In this document: in pieces, positions 1 to 11,506 of the stretch
Layout of the letters: each line of letters begins with the position of its first letter
Position numbering within the stretch: the stretch's first letter is position 1
Assembly (NCBI RefSeq): GCF_963678635.1
Contig: NC_087068.1
Location: 37,891,436 to 37,955,435, forward strand
Origin: Symsagittifera roscoffensis
Taxonomy: Eukaryota > Xenacoelomorpha > Acoela > Convolutidae
Direction: 5' to 3'
DNA: 64,000 bases
Notes under the pieces: model-generated
Database searches by the model: none
Seen by the model: the letters and a program-made list of their open reading frames with translations, nothing else
Told to the model about the DNA's origin: nothing
Made by a program: the position numbers and the translations under genes

Positions 1-552
1 GAGGTAGGAAGGTTTCCGTCGCGATATTGATAGGAACCTCTATTTGCGAAGAAAACTATCTCTCAAATTCCAAAACATCAGCACTATTCCATCTTTATCT
101 CTGATTTCTGATCATAGCTGAAGTGGTACTGCGCAATATAGATGCTGATGCGTGAGGCGACAATTCTTCGCAAGCAACAATTGGTCACTGGCGACCATTG
201 GTAGTAATCAAAGGATTTAGTATTGCAGGATTTAGTATCAAAGGATTTAGGATTTAGATTTTTGATTTAGTATTGCACAGAAACCAAACTGCCATGTTTT
301 AGCGGGTGTAGGATTCGATATCGAATTTTAACCGAACTACTAAACAATGAGTCTTGATTGTCTTGACACGAGCTATCGCTTTTCATATTTACAACGAATT
401 GCCGCCTGCGACGAGTTGTCGCCGTGCTATATGTTGATACTGTACTAGAGTTTTAATTAAAAATTAGTGGAAAAAAGCCGACTTGCACTGCGAGATCATT
501 CCGACGTGATCAAGCGAGTTAGAACCGACTTGTACTGCTTTTATAGGTCGAC
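1..552. other. Intergenic, no gene recognised
   Basis: AT-rich sequence without a convincing coding frame. Around 210-275 a short imperfect direct repeat with the core aggatttagtattgc recurs a few times. I see no RNA gene or promoter here. Confidence 0.5.
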
Positions 553-951
553 CCAGGCGCGGATCTAGGAATTTCTCGAAGGAGGGGGGCGGATTTTCAA
601 AAAAGTATTTTTTTTTAGGTCGACCAAATTGATTTTTGAGCTCTCCCAAACACCTATAAAGACCCTGTTTTGGCCAAAATTTCTGCACCGCAGGCAAAAT
701 TTTAAAAAACAGGCCAAAAATAGCGTTTTTAGGCATTTTTTGGAAAATTTCGACCAAAAAATCGCATTTTTTTGGCGCGCGCTCCCCCCCTAAAAATTAG
801 TATAGATTGGCGCCCAAGCGCCTTTAGACATATTTTAAGGTCAGTCAGACAAAAATGGATATCTCAAAATAGTACAATGGGGGGACCCTTTGGGTCGGAA
901 GGGGTCGAATCCCTAAGGGGGGCGTCCGCCCGCCCCCCTAAATCCGCTACG
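553..951 (-). repeat. Dispersed repeat family A, copy 1 (full-length, reversed)
   Basis: This is a roughly 400-bp repeat, reversed relative to the copy at 13418-13815. Its ends are imperfect inverted repeats of the form gcggatytagg, read inward from each end. Internal landmarks shared by the copies are the gcgcgcgctcccccc block, the palindromic ggcgcc patch, the tgcgccgcaggcaaaa box and the gacccaaagggtcccc box. The open frames seen here are not conserved between copies, so I read the element as a non-autonomous MITE-like repeat rather than a gene. Confidence 0.55.
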
Positions 952-2993
952 AGGTCGACCAAAGCAAATTGTTTTTTTTTCTGAGCTCCACTAAAAACTA
1001 AAACTCTTCTAAGAATGCTTTCTGCGCCGTAGACAAGTTTTGAAGAAAAAAAGAAAACATGACAAAAATGACGTTGTAGGGCACTTTTTGGAAGGTTTCA
1101 ACCAAATTATTACGTTTTTTTGGTTCGCGCTCTACCCTTAAATTCGGTCAGGGGCATATTTAGGGGAGGACAATATCCCCTTTTCAGGGATTCGACACCC
1201 TGCCGACCCAAAGGGTCCCCTTTAGTGTTTTTTAAGAAACCCATTTTTGGCTGACCGACTCTAAAAATTTTCTAAGGGCGCCTTTGGCGCCATTATATAC
1301 TAAATTTGAGGGGGAGCGCGGGCCAAAACAATGCGGTTTTTTGTCCAAAGTTTTCCAAAAAGTGTCCAACACACAGCTTTTTCTACCTGTTTTTTAAAAA
1401 ATTTGCCTGCGGCGCAAAAAATTTTGTCAAAATACGGGCTGCTAGTTTCTGGGAGCGCTCGCAAAATCGATTTGGTCTACCAAAAAAAAGTCGAAACTTT
1501 TTTCATCTGCCCCCACCTCGGGAAAATCCTAGGTCCGCCCCTGAATTCAGTATATAGTGTCCACCTTCAGAAACATTTGAATGTTTGTCAACCAAAAACC
1601 AATGTCGTAAATTAGTATCATCATAGGGGCCACCAGAATTGAAGGGGGATCCTAACTATTTCTAATGAACAGCAAGTGTGAAAGATTGGTGGCCTGTCAC
1701 GTAGCCGAATACCCGGTTAGCCGAAAAAAATTAATCCCGGATAGCCGAAAAATAAATTCGTTCCCAAATAGCCAAAAAAAATCGTTCTCTCATAGACAAA
1801 AAAAAACAATTCATTCCCGGATAACCAAAACAATCAAGTTGGGCGAGTTCACAAACTTTCAATAACAATTTCGAACTAAAGCTACTGGCGAGAACGCAAA
1901 GGCAAAAATTTTGGCCTCCCTTTTGGTACGGGCAAAATTTAAAATTTTGAGGGTTATAGTCCGCCCGCCCCCCTAAATCCGCTACGAGGTCGACCAAAGC
2001 AAATTGTTTTTTTTTCTGAGCTCCACTAAAAACTAAAACTCTTCTAAGAATGCTTTCTGCGCCGTAGACAAGTTTTGAAGAAAAAAAGAAAACATGACAA
2101 AAATGACGTTGTAGGGCACTTTTTGGAAGGTTTCAACCAAATTATTACGTTTTTTTGGTTCGCGCTCTACCCTTAAATTCGGTCAGGGGCATATTTAGGG
2201 GAGGACAATATCCCCTTTTCAGGGATTCGACACCCTGCCGACCCAAAGGGTCCCCTTTAGTGTTTTTTAAGAAACCCATTTTTGGCTGACCGACTCTAAA
2301 AATTTTCTAAGGGCGCCTTTGGCGCCATTATATACTAAATTTGAGGGGGAGCGCGGGCCAAAACAATGCGGTTTTTTGTCCAAAGTTTTCCAAAAAGTGT
2401 CCAACACACAGCTTTTTCTACCTGTTTTTTAAAAAATTTGCCTGCGGCGCAAAAAATTTTGTCAAAATACGGGCTGCTAGTTTCTGGGAGCGCTCGCAAA
2501 ATCGATTTGGTCTACCAAAAAAAAGTCGAAACTTTTTTCATCTGCCCCCACCTCGGGAAAATCCTAGGTCCGCCCCTGAATTCAGTATATAGTGTCCACC
2601 TTCAGAAACATTTGAATGTTTGTCAACCAAAAACCAATGTCGTAAATTAGTATCATCATAGGGGCCACCAGAATTGAAGGGGGATCCTAACTATTTCTAA
2701 TGAACAGCAAGTGTGAAAGATTGGTGGCCTGTCACGTAGCCGAATACCCGGTTAGCCGAAAAAAATTAATCCCGGATAGCCGAAAAATAAATTCGTTCCC
2801 AAATAGCCAAAAAAAATCGTTCTCTCATAGACAAAAAAAAACAATTCATTCCCGGATAACCAAAACAATCAAGTTGGGCGAGTTCACAAACTTTCAATAA
2901 CAATTTCGAACTAAAGCTACTGGCGAGAACGCAAAGGCAAAAATTTTGGCCTCCCTTTTGGTACGGGCAAAATTTAAAATTTTGAGGGTTATA
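924..2993 (+). repeat. Perfect 1,035-bp tandem duplication (two copies)
   Basis: Copy 1 runs 924-1958 and copy 2 runs 1959-2993. Every landmark and every open frame recurs exactly 1,035 bp later with no difference that I found. The unit contains pieces of repeat family A in both orientations plus a short degenerate tandem repeat with the core cccggatagccgaaaa (about 1700-1835 and 2735-2870). It is either a very recent duplication or an assembly artefact. Confidence 0.85.
1140..1554 (+). repeat. Dispersed repeat family A, copy 2 (repeated at 2175-2589)
   Basis: A forward copy of family A. It shares the gacccaaagggtcccc box, ggcgcctttggcgcc palindrome, gcgcgggcc block, gcctgcggcgcaaaaa box and an aaaatcctaggtccgcccctga terminus (the last few bases vary between copies). 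The stretch 950-1140 just before it looks like a truncated, older copy in reverse orientation, so this is a composite. The whole is duplicated 1,035 bp downstream. Confidence 0.5.
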
Positions 2994-2996
2994 GTC

Positions 2997-5963
2997 TTCT
3001 TTAAGTTGCTGATCGGCTGGCTCGTGAGAATGATTCGGATAATTTTTTCGAAATAATCTACCACAAATAATCATTGGAGAGAATTGAGTGATATATCTTA
3101 TTAACGCCCTTTTCAGTCGTGATTCGAACGACGTTTAAAAGTTTCAAACTGTGTCGAGAAAAAATGTTTTGAAATTTTTGGTTTTGTCTTAATTCGAGTG
3201 AATAAAGCGAGCGAGCAGGCTTACAATAGTTTATTGTAATAGCATGAAAACTTACTCATTATTGCTCAAAATTTGTGGAATTTTATTTCAGGGTTATCAG
3301 TATCAATTCGCTCAATTAGTTGATCTGATTGTGCGTTTCGGTATCTAATCTGTTTCAATTTCATTAATTTGATCCAATTTACTTGCATCACTTTACATAA
3401 AAAGCTTAACAAAAAATTAGAAAAAATCATGCGTTTAAAAAGTAGTCGCAGAATTCAAAAAACGTCAAACCAATGAAATCTCGTTAAGTTATTCGCAGTT
3501 TTGTTGGCTACTGGTCTGCGAAAATTGAGGGATTTTTATTGGCCACTCAAACTTCGTGACGAATTTTTTCAATTTTTTTTAGTTGAAATTTTTTAGTTAA
3601 ATTTTTTTGTTACAATTGGAGATATTTAGTTTTTTTCGGCTATCCGGGAATGCGGCTCCATGGGTACGCATCGAAAGATTATGCGATTATATAAGCGATC
3701 ACATAATATATGATTTTTTAATGAAGTACTAAAGTGAGTAAAGTGAAGACCTATCTTTCAGATCCAGGGACTTAAATCTATAGATCTAAATATCACACTT
3801 GTGCTTTCGTCCTTGCTAAATCGAAGAATTTCGAGAATTCATGGCTCATTTTTTGCAAGATTTAAGTTAAGACTCGAAGGTTTTTTAATGATTCCACTAT
3901 TTCTTACCTTTGATGTACGTTTAAGACTTCTTCAGAAACAACAAACGAGTTTTTTTGTTTTCTTTTATAGTAAATTTTGTAACGCATCGACAATTAATTG
4001 AGAATTGAATTAATAAGAATCAGATACAATTATATTCGAAATAAAACTGATCGACAAAACCCTCAATCATTAATTTCCTAGGGAGCTGTGAAGAGAAAGT
4101 TAACTTTGTTGACGAAATCAGATTCAAGTAAAAATTTCTTATATCAGAATTTTTCATATTATAATATATAGGCTAGTAAATGAAAAAATATCAAGTGCAT
4201 TAGGCGTGTAGGAATAAATTTGCGTCTGCTTTTTTGCTGCTTCTTTTTGCGTAATTTTTTTATATTATATTTAGGAGATATTTCCAATTTATATGAAGCT
4301 ATATATCCAGTGGTTTTGAAAAAATAAAAGATATATACGAGACTATAAAACGATGTTTTATTAATTCATTTTGTTTCAATAAGCGATCTTAACGACTATA
4401 AAGCAACCGTATTTATCTGACCCTATTTTTCGAGGTCAGAATAAAAGTGGGAGGGGAATCTCGGAGAATAAAATCAAAGTCCCTGAATAAAATAAGCCAA
4501 GCAAAAAATGATGAAAATAAATTTCATGTAAGGCAGGCAGCTTTATGGATCACATAAGAAAACTGATATCGACTAAATTTAACAGAATAAGAAAATCTCG
4601 AATCAAAACCAAAATACTAAATTTTGACCCGAGCAATCCGATCAGAAATGATTGTACCAACTTAGCTTTTGTCTAGCCGTCGTGAAACCAAATAAAAATT
4701 CATAATGTCGGGATAACAATATCTTTTGGTTCAGAGTTTAAAGGCAATTTGACCAAGTCGGTCAGAAAAATAATCGAAATTTCTAGAATTAGCGAATAGC
4801 AGAGCACTTTCTTAACTTTCAGTCAGTCTGCTGAGGTTTGAGTTAAGTTGTTGTAATAAACTGGCAAAATACTACTAAACTTGTTCAGTTTAGTAGCAAA
4901 CGTAATTTTCATCTAGTTTAAGCTTCATATTATAAATTGATGTTTTACACAGGTTTGGAATCAATCTTACATTAATAATATCGGCAAATTATGAAACTAC
5001 AATATTATATGAAAAGACATAGAAAGAAAAGCAAGTTTAATTTGACCAATGTTATGTAGTAAACAGCTACTCGATTTTATGTTTCTGATATGAGAGCAGA
5101 AAACTACGATCAGATTTGATCAGCTCTGAAGAAGCAGAATGAGAAACATTAAACGTATGAAAATGAAACGTTATACGTTACAATGATAGTAGCAAACTGC
5201 AAGTGCATGAAGATATAAATATAAAAGCAGAGTTAAAGCGTTTTTGTTGGTTTCTAAAGAGAGAAATTTATAAACCAGAATAAAATGCCATTCTTTGTTT
5301 TTCTTTAATGTATAACAATACTGCCTCTATATGCATTTAGCCTTGCCTCTTTGCTTGCAAGTGAAATTAGATTTATAGAATTAAAAGAGACTACAAAGAG
5401 AAAGTATAAAAAATGCCGCCTTAACAATTTCTCACATTGATAATGTATAAATGTTGCACTTGTTTTTGTGCTCAGATAAATATTAAAAGCAGCAAAAAAT
5501 GTTTAACAAGAGAACATTTAAGTGATTTGTGTTTGTAGAAATACACTTACTCTTGTATTTATTTTATCGGGCTAAAAACCTCGATAAAATGAATTTTTAC
5601 TTATTAACATATTGTCAAATTCCGGTTTAATAATATTATGCAACATCGAATACAACATTTTGTTAAACATATCTTAGTCAAATAAATACGTATTGATAGA
5701 AAAATTAACTGATTAAAAATTAGGATGACTAAATCTTCAGATTCATTTTTGTAATCACGAACAAAAAAATTTTTTTTTTGTGCCGAGAATAGCAAAAAAC
5801 TAGTGTTTGTAAAAAAATACTTGTAGTCGTTGTAATTTTATAATTCAATCGGAAGAGGAATAATTCATTCAAAGCAATCGGGTGGCCTAATAAATTATGC
5901 ATAAACGGTGCAGAGGCATATAGTATAAATTTTATGAATTTTTAGGCCTAGTAGGTTACTGGA
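2997..5963. other. Intergenic, no gene recognised
   Basis: About 3 kb of AT-rich DNA with no convincing coding frame. At about 3635-3655 the inverted form of the cccggatagccgaaaa motif from the tandem duplication reappears, so 2735-3655 could be a small element bounded by inverted motifs. That reading is weak. Confidence 0.4.
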
Positions 5964-6356
5964 TTAAATTAGCCGATGTATTATATGAGATGCCACACCA
6001 AATCCAATTTCGGCCAAGTGAGATCTGGCCAGTCTATTCCGCAATGTTTCCCGCCTACGAAACCCGGAGTTCAAAGTGAAATTAGCGGCGGGCACAGAAC
6101 AAGTGGAAATAATATCCCCATTTATTTGATTGACAGGCGGCACGACAGGCGGAGAGAGAACACAGGGACGCGAAATATTTAGGGGTATCTGAATATAGAA
6201 AGCTCTGGAAACAGACCACCCACAAATGGTGTCCGGCAAATAAGACGACAGCTGTTGAGGCGACAACCGTTTTCGATGGGACTTTAAGACGTCGCTACAC
6301 TCAATTCTACATGTGTTTCTGAGAAATACATAAACGCTTAAATTCGAACATGTCAA
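5964..6356 (-). other. Open frame of 130 codons, unrecognised
   Basis: A minus-strand open frame in a locally less AT-rich patch. The translation has no motif, signal peptide or repeat that I recognise, and the plus strand is also partly open. It might be an exon fragment or chance. I do not assign a function. Confidence 0.15.
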
Positions 6357-6529
6357 TATAAATGTTTTAACGGCGGATATTCAACAACTCGCTATTAAAC
6401 TAAGTCTATGAAAAAATACTGGTCATACAAATTTCATACATTTTGCTAAAAATTTGTCGTCGAAATTTCAAAGAACTTTTTTCTTGTTTTGGCATAAACG
6501 TCGGTGTATCGTACTAAATAAAAAAGAAC

Positions 6530-7232
6530 CCCGGATATACTAAAATTGAGAGGGAAGCGCGCGCCAAAAAAACGCAAGCAAAAATTTTTTGGTAAAAATT
6601 TTCCAAAAAAGCCTAAAAACGCCCTTTTTGTCCTGTTTTTGGGTCTTGTGCACAAAACGGCCCAAAATAAGTACGTATCTCTACATCTTGATATCTTGAC
6701 ATCAATATATGGTTGAATCTGTTTGGTTCATTAGCCAATCATATGCAAACAACCTGGTCCGGCATTTCAATTAAAATTTAAAGCTGATAAAATTATTGGC
6801 CGAAATGACCAAAACGATAGAAAATTTTTCGCGTTGAAATCATTTTACTGAACTTTTTTCTTTATGTATAGTTTCACAAAAAACAGGAAGTTAGTTTTAT
6901 TATTTGACAAAGATTCACATTCTCAATTACTTCGGCTAATATTTTTTTCTGCTAGAACAGTTGATTGATATGCCTGATAGCCAATCAACTTTTGCCGCAT
7001 TTATTTTACCTAAAAGATTTAAGGATTTTGATTTTGGGCTGTTTTGTGCATAAGACCCCTGTTTTTTTTAATTTCGCCTGCGGCGCAAAAAATTTGGCCA
7101 AAACAGTCTTTTTAGTGCTTTGGAAGAACTCGGAAATTCAATTTGGTCAATCTAAAAAAAAGGTCGACAAAATTTTCGAATTTTTTTTTGGAATCCGCCC
7201 ACCCCTCGAGAAAATCCTAGATCCGCCCCTGA
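6530..7232 (+). repeat. Dispersed repeat family A, copy 3 (5'-truncated, interrupted)
   Basis: The 5' part (6530-6640, with the gcgcgcgcc block) and the 3' part (7067-7232, with the gcctgcggcgcaaaaaat box and the cctagatccgcccctga terminus) are two halves of a family A copy. They are split by the MITE inserted between 6641 and 7058. Removing the insertion and one target copy makes the two halves contiguous with the layout of the 13418-13815 copy. Confidence 0.6.
6641..7058. mobile_element. hAT-like MITE, 418 bp, with 8-bp target duplication
   Basis: The element starts gggtcttgtgcacaaaac and ends with the inverted counterpart (…gttttgtgcataagaccc), giving terminal inverted repeats of about 28 bp with two or three mismatches. 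It is flanked on both sides by the identical octamer ctgttttt (6633-6640 and 7059-7066). Eight-base duplications are typical of the hAT superfamily, which is inference. There is no transposase inside, so it is non-autonomous. It sits within a family A repeat and is therefore younger than that copy. Confidence 0.75.
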
Positions 7233-7426
7233 TTCAAAGTACAAATGTAGTGAACAACGTTGATCATACTGATTCAGTTGGTTAAGAAAATGCGATCATT
7301 TTCAATTTTAGCCGATTTTTAAAGAGGCCGAATTTTGAACAAATGTTTGAGAAAATGGAATTTTTTTCCTCTAGTAATTTTCTGGTTTTTTTTCTGGTCT
7401 GGGTAAGACTCTGCAGGTTATTTGGG

Positions 7427-7624
7427 ATCTACTTAACATTCTCTCCCCCCCTTTCAAGAAAAGTTGGAGATTGTTAGGTAAATTAAAATGGTTGATTTTT
7501 CGACCAATTATAATGCAGCAAAATTCGAATTCTCAATACAAGCTTTAGTGCTAATTTACTGTTTTTAGTTATAGGGTGGAGATTCTTTAGAAGATACAAT
7601 AGGGTGGGGGATTGTTAAGTAGAT
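7427..7624. mobile_element. Small palindromic element with C-rich inverted ends
   Basis: The left end atctacttaacattctctcc and the right end ggattgttaagtagat are inverted copies of each other, with C- or G-runs just inside. At 198 bp with no coding capacity it looks like a MITE or a long imperfect palindrome. I could not define a target duplication. Confidence 0.4.
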
Positions 7625-7639
7625 TATTTGAAACAAACT

Positions 7640-8797
7640 TGAATAGTTTTCCGATAAATATATATTTTTTTGTTATTTCGACTCATTTTGCCAACAAGTC
7701 GACTTGAAATTCCCAACAAAACATTTTGAAATGGCGCTGAAATTTGATTGGCTATTTCTGGCAAATATTTTCACTTCAAGATATTGAAAACTGATTTTTG
7801 AAAGGAAAAATTAAAAAGACCCAAAAAAAACAATCCTACATTTTTCGTATATGAAAGTTGTATGACTACCCTTTTTTTGATGGCGAAGTTTTTTTTGTTT
7901 TTTTTTTCAAATGCAAATTGAATTTTGTACTCAAAGAAACATTTTCCAAAAAAAGTTTTTTGCATGCAAAACTAAGTTTTTGTGTCCATAATGTAGTCCT
8001 GGATGCACAAAAATTGGAAATTTTTCCGTTTCACAGGATAACTTTTCCAAAAACGCTAAAATTTTCTATTTCTTTTGTATCGCATATTTATGTATGCCTT
8101 GATCATAGTCTGACAAAATTTGAACGTTTGATACTTTCAAGTTTGATTTGATACTTTCATGTTTAATTTGCTTAAGAAAATCTTATTCAGTTCAGATCGT
8201 TTCCAATGCATTGTCAATGCAAGACGATCAAACTTTTGTTGACTCTAATTTTGAGTAAACCATGGTTTTTGCCCCTCGTGTTCGGTTACGAAAACATTCC
8301 AAAAATTTAGATAAAATGAAGTTTAAAAAAGATCAAAATTTTTGTTTTATGGAAAAATACTATTCAAACAATTTTCGTATATGAAAATTGAGAATCATTA
8401 ACTAGAGACCTTTCATGCTTGAGAAGTGTAAGAGTAGCAGTTTTCCATGATATGGATGACTGGAATTTTAATTGGCTTGCTGGAATTGTAATTGGATTTT
8501 CGGCTGATTGGCTTTTCGGTTTGTCGGCCTACCACCGTTTTAACGCTCATTTGTCACTTTAATGTCATTTTAGTGCCTTGTCGTCTTTTTATCCTGTCTT
8601 TTTATTTATCTACCACCCACCCAAATGAAATGGGACGACTATCCGAATCGAGGTGCTCACTTTATGTTTCGATTGTATCGACTGAAAATTGGTATGGTTT
8701 GACGGTCTCGGACAAAATTCCGCATGTTTGAACCGTGCTTGACCCAAGCAAAATTTTTTGATAGTCTCAAACACAAAAAATTGTTTTCGGATAAACC
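7640..8797. other. Intergenic, no gene recognised
   Basis: AT-rich with long T-runs. Open frames on both strands are low-complexity (F/K/N-rich) and look like chance. No RNA gene or promoter was recognised. Confidence 0.4.
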
Positions 8798-9102
8798 GTA
8801 CAATCCCCCCTTCAGTCACCTACCGTAGTAGAATGCTCTCCCCAAGCATGTACTACATCTGAAAGTTTTGATTCTGTATGAAATATGCATTTCATGAGAC
8901 TGCGCAAATCAAATTGATGTCTACATTTTTTTTATAAGTGATTGCATTTGTATCGCTAGTAATTGCCTAGATTAATGTTTCAATTCAATTTTTTTTTCAG
9001 AAAAATGCTCAATTTTGAATGAGTCTAGGCTATTCTCAAAGTTAGATCAAGAAAAATCCAAATTTTCTCACCCCCCCTAATTTGATTTAGGGGGGATTGT
9101 AC
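8798..9102. mobile_element. C-rich palindromic element, copy 1 (MITE-like)
   Basis: The region begins gtacaatcccccctt and ends with the inverted form aggggggattgtac, spanning 305 bp. A related pair lies at 9776-9989. Between the ends the two copies share a ctccccaagc…atctgaaa stretch and a tatgcattt motif, so they are related elements and not two chance palindromes. No coding capacity. Confidence 0.45.
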
Positions 9103-9239
9103 GTTTGATTCTTGTTCTCGATTGTGCTCGACCAATTGCATAATTGTTTCGACAGTCTCGGTCAAATATGTCGTTTTTACGACTTTCTGGATATTGTTTT
9201 AACCGTTTACGACTCTATTTGACTTTCTCGATCATAAAT

Positions 9240-9465
9240 TGCGCTAAATTTTGATAAACATTACAAGGCGAAACTGTGCTTGTTCTGAAATGTAAGCGCA
9301 TTCTACAACAAAAACGCTCCTTTTATTCTTCTTTTGTTCTTTCATCATTTTTTCTTTGATCGTTCCGGCAAAACTTTAACATGTTTAATGACTTGTCTCT
9401 GAAATTCAGGAAGATAGAGGCGCAAAACTGTGCTCCTATCCAGTGCACAGTTTGGCCTCGTAAGA
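9240..9465 (-). repeat. Solitary sequence related to the 55-64 kb satellite
   Basis: This stretch shares an ordered series of words with every monomer of the right-hand satellite: a gtaagcgcatt box, caacaaaaacgctcc, cttcttttgttctt, aacatgttt followed by gacttgtct, cgcaaaactgtg, ctatccagtgcaca and tttggcctcgtaa. The order and spacing match, so the two share ancestry. It is probably a dispersed fragment of the parental retroelement. Confidence 0.6.
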
Positions 9466-9775
9466 AAATTTAAAAAAAAAACAAATAGGTTTAGTTACCT
9501 TTCCACCAATTTGTTTTCTGGTTATATTCCAATCGGCCAAAGTTTTAGACAGCTAACTTCCAATAAAAGAATTGTGGAAAAAGGAGGTATGTTTCGACCG
9601 TAATTGAGGTATGTTTAGAATTTTGCTTGATTCAAACCTCTGTCTCGACTCTTCTTTTTCAGTCGAGCACTGAGATTTGCTCGACTTTGAACGTCTAAAC
9701 ATCCAAGTGAGTACCTCGACCCGGGTAAAAAGCTGCGTGCGGCTCAATAGCTTAAGAAAGCAGTCGAAGTCAATT

Positions 9776-9989
9776 GTACAAAGTCTCCCCCCTAAGTGAC
9801 TTACCGAATAATGACCTCCCCAAGCGTGAAACAAATCTGAAACATATATATGTATAAAGTATGCATTTCGAGAAAAAACACTAAATTAAAAATGGTTTTC
9901 ACAATGTTTATATGGGACTTGAATAAAATGATTTTGTTTCCTGAAAAGATCATATCCCCCTAAATTGACTAGGGGAGAGGATATTGTAC
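9776..9989. mobile_element. C-rich palindromic element, copy 2 (MITE-like)
   Basis: Begins gtacaaagtctcccccctaa and ends aggggagaggatattgtac, giving imperfect inverted ends around 214 bp. The interior resembles the copy at 8798-9102 (ctccccaagc, atctgaaa, tatgcattt). It has no coding capacity. Confidence 0.4.
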
Positions 9990-10974
9990 GGCTGATTTGG
10001 CACTCGGAGTTGGATTGATAAACAGTTTTATTCTAGTTTACGGCCCAAATTTTACGTCTTGGTGGTTTTCAAAACTTATCATAACGCTTCAATTTGATCT
10101 GTTGAAATACGATTAAGCCGGAGAAAAGCGATCATTACAGGGTCAATTTTTGTTCCAACGAATGAATGCAATAAAGAATTTTGTCGTCATGTGTATTTTG
10201 ACTTTTCTGTTTTTTCCTTTTCTACGCAATATCAGGTTCCACAAATAATCATCATAATAGGACTAGAGATAAATTACATAAAAGTCTTTTAAGTAGGATT
10301 GGGTAAAATTAGATTGCAATATATTTTTAGCTTGCAGTTGGGTATTGCAATACCACCTGTTCAAAATTAGGGTATTGCAATTTTTTTTGCATAAATGAAT
10401 AGTTAAATAGCCGAGCCGACTGCTGTGCACCCGGGTCAAGAACTGCGACTTGAGAAAAGACTTGCCAAACCTAAACTCGGCAGCTCAAGACTGGCGCGAC
10501 TTTCTATTGGCCTTTTCAGAGTTTTCAATAGGAGCTTTCTGTGGTACTTAAAACTAGCACAGAAATCTCCAATCGACAGGTCAGGAATTATAACAATAAA
10601 GTCGAGCCAAACTGGAATTGCTAAATTTGAGTTGCGCCGGTATTCTGGGATGCGCGGAAAAATCCGATCGACACTTAATTTTGCAAAATAATCATTAAAC
10701 AGCAACATATTTAAAATATGTATTCTCGCGTTCAGATTTTGTTTTTGTTTTGTGCATGAGAGACATTAACTCAAACGTTTTTTTTGAGCCGTCACTTCTT
10801 TTGCGTAAGTATTTGGCTTAGTGGCATTACTCATTTACGAACTGTCTAGAAAACCAAATTTTCAAGTGTTTAAAGTTTCAATGACGACAATAACTATGTG
10901 AAAACATTAATTTAGACCTTGTGAATATTTGCTTGAGTGCTTTAACATGTTTCTATTTTCTTAGTTGGTTTATT
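9990..10974. other. Intergenic, no gene recognised
   Basis: Roughly 1 kb of AT-rich DNA. The two overlapping open frames near 10425-10708 are on opposite strands and show no recognisable motif. Nothing else is supported. Confidence 0.4.
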
Positions 10975-11506
10975 GTTCCGACTTTCGATACGAAAGTAAC
11001 GGAATATTTGTGCCCGGGTTGGGTTTTTTTTTCTTCGGACAAATTTCGACTTTTTAACTAGCCATTTTTGACAGAATTTTTTTATATCATTCAAAAGGTA
11101 TTGTTGTCCTGAGCTCAAATTTAAAAAGATATTTCACCTGTGATCATTTTTAGTAAAGTTATGGCGGTATAAAGATTGCCAGTTTGGCCAATTTGGGACA
11201 ATTAACGCGCGATATATTTCGCGCTATTAACGCGTAGGCGGACATTTAATCCGTCTTAGAAATCGTTCCAAATTGGTTGAAAGAAGCTTATTTGCCATAA
11301 TTGTTTTGTTATAAGAAGCGAAATCTATCCTTTTGTACTTTATATGGCGTGTGGGGGGATGAGTTTTATAAAAAACTCCAAATTTTAGAAAAAAAATTTT
11401 CATTAAATTTTTTTACATTTAATTTTTTAATAATATTACTGCTCCATAAAACTTTAAAAGGCAGTCTGAACATTCAAGGCTTCGCCCTGATACGAGCAGT
11501 CTTGTT
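10975..11506 (+). repeat. Dispersed repeat family B, copy 1
   Basis: A unit of about 530 bp that starts gttccgactttcgatacgaa and ends gcttcgccctgatacgagca followed by gtcttgtt. The beginning contains the palindrome actttcgatacgaaagt, and the middle carries a second near-palindrome built on attaacgcg. Two further copies lie head-to-tail at 14911-15446 and 15447-15918. There is no conserved open frame, so it is a non-coding repeat of unknown class. Confidence 0.65.

Noticed and set aside
1306-1615. Overlapping plus-strand open frames, repeated at 2341-2650
   Set aside because: They lie within repeat family A and recur only because of the 1,035-bp duplication; other copies of the family do not keep the frames.
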